From: Pseudooceanicola algae
GTDB taxonomy: Bacteria > Pseudomonadota > Alphaproteobacteria > Rhodobacterales > Rhodobacteraceae
Reading direction: 5' to 3'
Assembly: GCF_003590145.2 (NCBI RefSeq)
Contig: NZ_CP060436.1
Location: 153,501-217,500 of the forward strand
Length of the DNA stretch: 64,000 bases
Shown: positions 63,106 through 64,000 of the stretch, in pieces
How positions within the stretch are numbered: the stretch's first letter is position 1
Layout: each line of letters begins with the position of its first letter
Translations under genes and position numbers: made by a program
The notes under the pieces: generated by a model
What the model saw: only the letters and a program-made list of their open reading frames with translations
What the model was told of the DNA's origin: nothing
Databases searched by the model: none

Positions 63106-63935
63106 TGTAATCTCCTACCTTGCCATAGTCTCAATCGGCTGCTCGGGTGCAGCTCATGGCAAACCGCGTCGCAAGACGGGCGCACCGTTCCATACACCGT
63201 CACATTGCACCTCGGTCGCGGGCGCCATTCACATGGCGTCGCTTGCCCAAGGCGAGAGTGGCGGCTTCTGCCGACAACCACTGCCTGTCAACCTCTCTCA
63301 ACGAGATGCAACCTACAAGGGTTTTTATGTGTCTTGGTGGCATTTTTGGACTTGAGATCAACCCTGCCTTGCGTCTGTGGATTGCCCTCCTTGCGGACCG
63401 TCTGTGCGCCAAACCTGCACATTGAGGCAGCAGTGCAGGGCCCGTCTCGTCAAGGACGACCGCTTCGGGTGCCATTTCGGCTTTGCAGGAAAAGCGCGAC
63501 GACGCGCCCTGAACTGTGGCCTCTGTCGAGAGTACCTCAGGTGAGCCGGATCGGGTGGCTGTATAGGTATATAGTAAGAGGCGCATTCCTGCTGTGGATG
63601 CCACCGGGGCCTACCGGCCTGCTAGGCTTGGAACGTTCCGGTCCAGATCTGCTTTCCCTTTCACGAAGATTGGGGGGGCGAGCAGGGCAGGGGGCATATT
63701 CGGGGGGCTTCCCACGGCGAGTCATCCGCCCTGCAAACATGCCCCAGGGGAAAGCATATGACCCCGGATGGAATCCCGAAATCTTTGCCTCGAACCACCC
63801 GCCGAGTCGCGTGGTTTTCGGTGGGCCAGGCGCGATTCACGGGGGGATTCAGGAAAACTCTTTCCCTCAAGCGTATGTTTTTATTGAGGTTTTTGTCTTT
63901 ATGCGGAAATTGTGACGTTTTCCTGATTTTTCTGC
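63106..63935. other. Gene-free region upstream of the arylsulfatase
   Basis: About 830 bases hold no frame with a recognisable protein, ribosome site or codon bias that I would accept. The only longer frames overlap each other and look random. The left edge holds the sulfatase leader. The last 60 or so bases become AT-rich and lead into a strong promoter. No tRNA cloverleaf or transposon end was seen. Confidence 0.6.
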
Positions 63936-63964
63936 TTGCGGGTTTGGTTCACTGGCACTAGAAC
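63936..63964 (+). promoter_or_regulatory. Stable-RNA-like promoter at the right edge
   Basis: TTGCGG (63936-63941), a 17-base spacer and TAGAAC (63959-63964) follow an AT-rich stretch (about 63870-63933) like an UP element, and are followed by a C-rich discriminator. This resembles rRNA operon promoters of the family, so a 16S rRNA gene may begin beyond the window. That is inference. Confidence 0.45.
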
Positions 63965-64000
63965 CCCCTTCACCGGCGGCGCTGAGGCGCTACGGGGCGC

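Noticed and set aside
63200..63604. 134-codon minus-strand frame in the right-hand gap
   Set aside because: The composition looks random and I see no domain or start signal. It remains the best of poor candidates there.
61678..63915. 745-codon plus-strand frame opposite the arylsulfatase
   Set aside because: It is antisense to a clearly recognisable sulfatase, has no recognisable domain, and arises from GC-rich codon shadowing.

Overview
The window looks like a chromosomal segment of an alphaproteobacterium of the Rhodobacteraceae/Roseobacteraceae type. Support for this is its GC-rich coding, the ctaC-ctaB-small ORF-ctaG-ctaE-surf1-thrC-M16 peptidase order, a lysC-ptsP neighbourhood, a betICBA/choXWV choline locus, hpnCDE, and genes packed with ATGA or TGATG overlaps. 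The genus cannot be fixed from the sequence alone. I see no insertion sequence, prophage, CRISPR array, tRNA or rRNA inside the window. It reads as core genome with two accessory-looking catabolic loci. Functions are assigned by recognising motifs and families by eye; no search was run.

Left part (1-12.4 kb): a truncated Lhr-type DEXH helicase, a MarR regulator divergent from a DHA2-type MFS exporter, the scoAB CoA-transferase pair, an L,D-transpeptidase-like protein, topA with a long Lys/Ala tail, dprA with a CtrA-like site upstream, and tldD.

12.6-20.1 kb: the aa3 oxidase operon ctaC-ctaB-small membrane protein-ctaG-ctaE, headed by a consensus FNR-type box. A strong hairpin terminator separates it from an overlapping run of surf1, thrC, an M16 peptidase and a GNAT acetyltransferase.

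20.3-33.5 kb: a secreted MBL-fold protein, a GNAT enzyme, a flavin reductase, a SulP transporter, mtnP, an M15-like peptidase and apt. MtnP releases adenine and Apt recovers it. A leftward series of nudix, DUF1178, lysC, ptsP and a GlcD-like flavoprotein follows. lysC carries a well-formed internal ribosome site where a beta subunit would begin. Several intergenic palindromes and hairpins lie here.

33.7-42.0 kb: a choline module. ChoXWV imports choline; BetC, BetB and BetA convert choline-O-sulfate and choline to glycine betaine; BetI is the likely repressor, with a near-perfect palindrome in the divergent promoter region.

42.1-51.7 kb: a metallophosphoesterase and lipid-kinase pair, then a coherent locus with a 2-hydroxyacid dehydrogenase, GntR/FCD regulator, PotABCD-like ABC importer, isopenicillin-N-synthase-like 2OG-Fe(II) oxygenase and a divergent nucleoside hydrolase. 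This is the best candidate for an undescribed pathway, perhaps oxidative use of a nucleoside-like compound.

51.7-64.0 kb: hpnC-hpnD-hpnE (squalene synthesis), a moxR-DUF58-DUF4381-VWA-VWA/TPR-BatD operon, an exported arylsulfatase, about 830 bases with no supported gene, and at the right edge a promoter that looks like a stable-RNA promoter.
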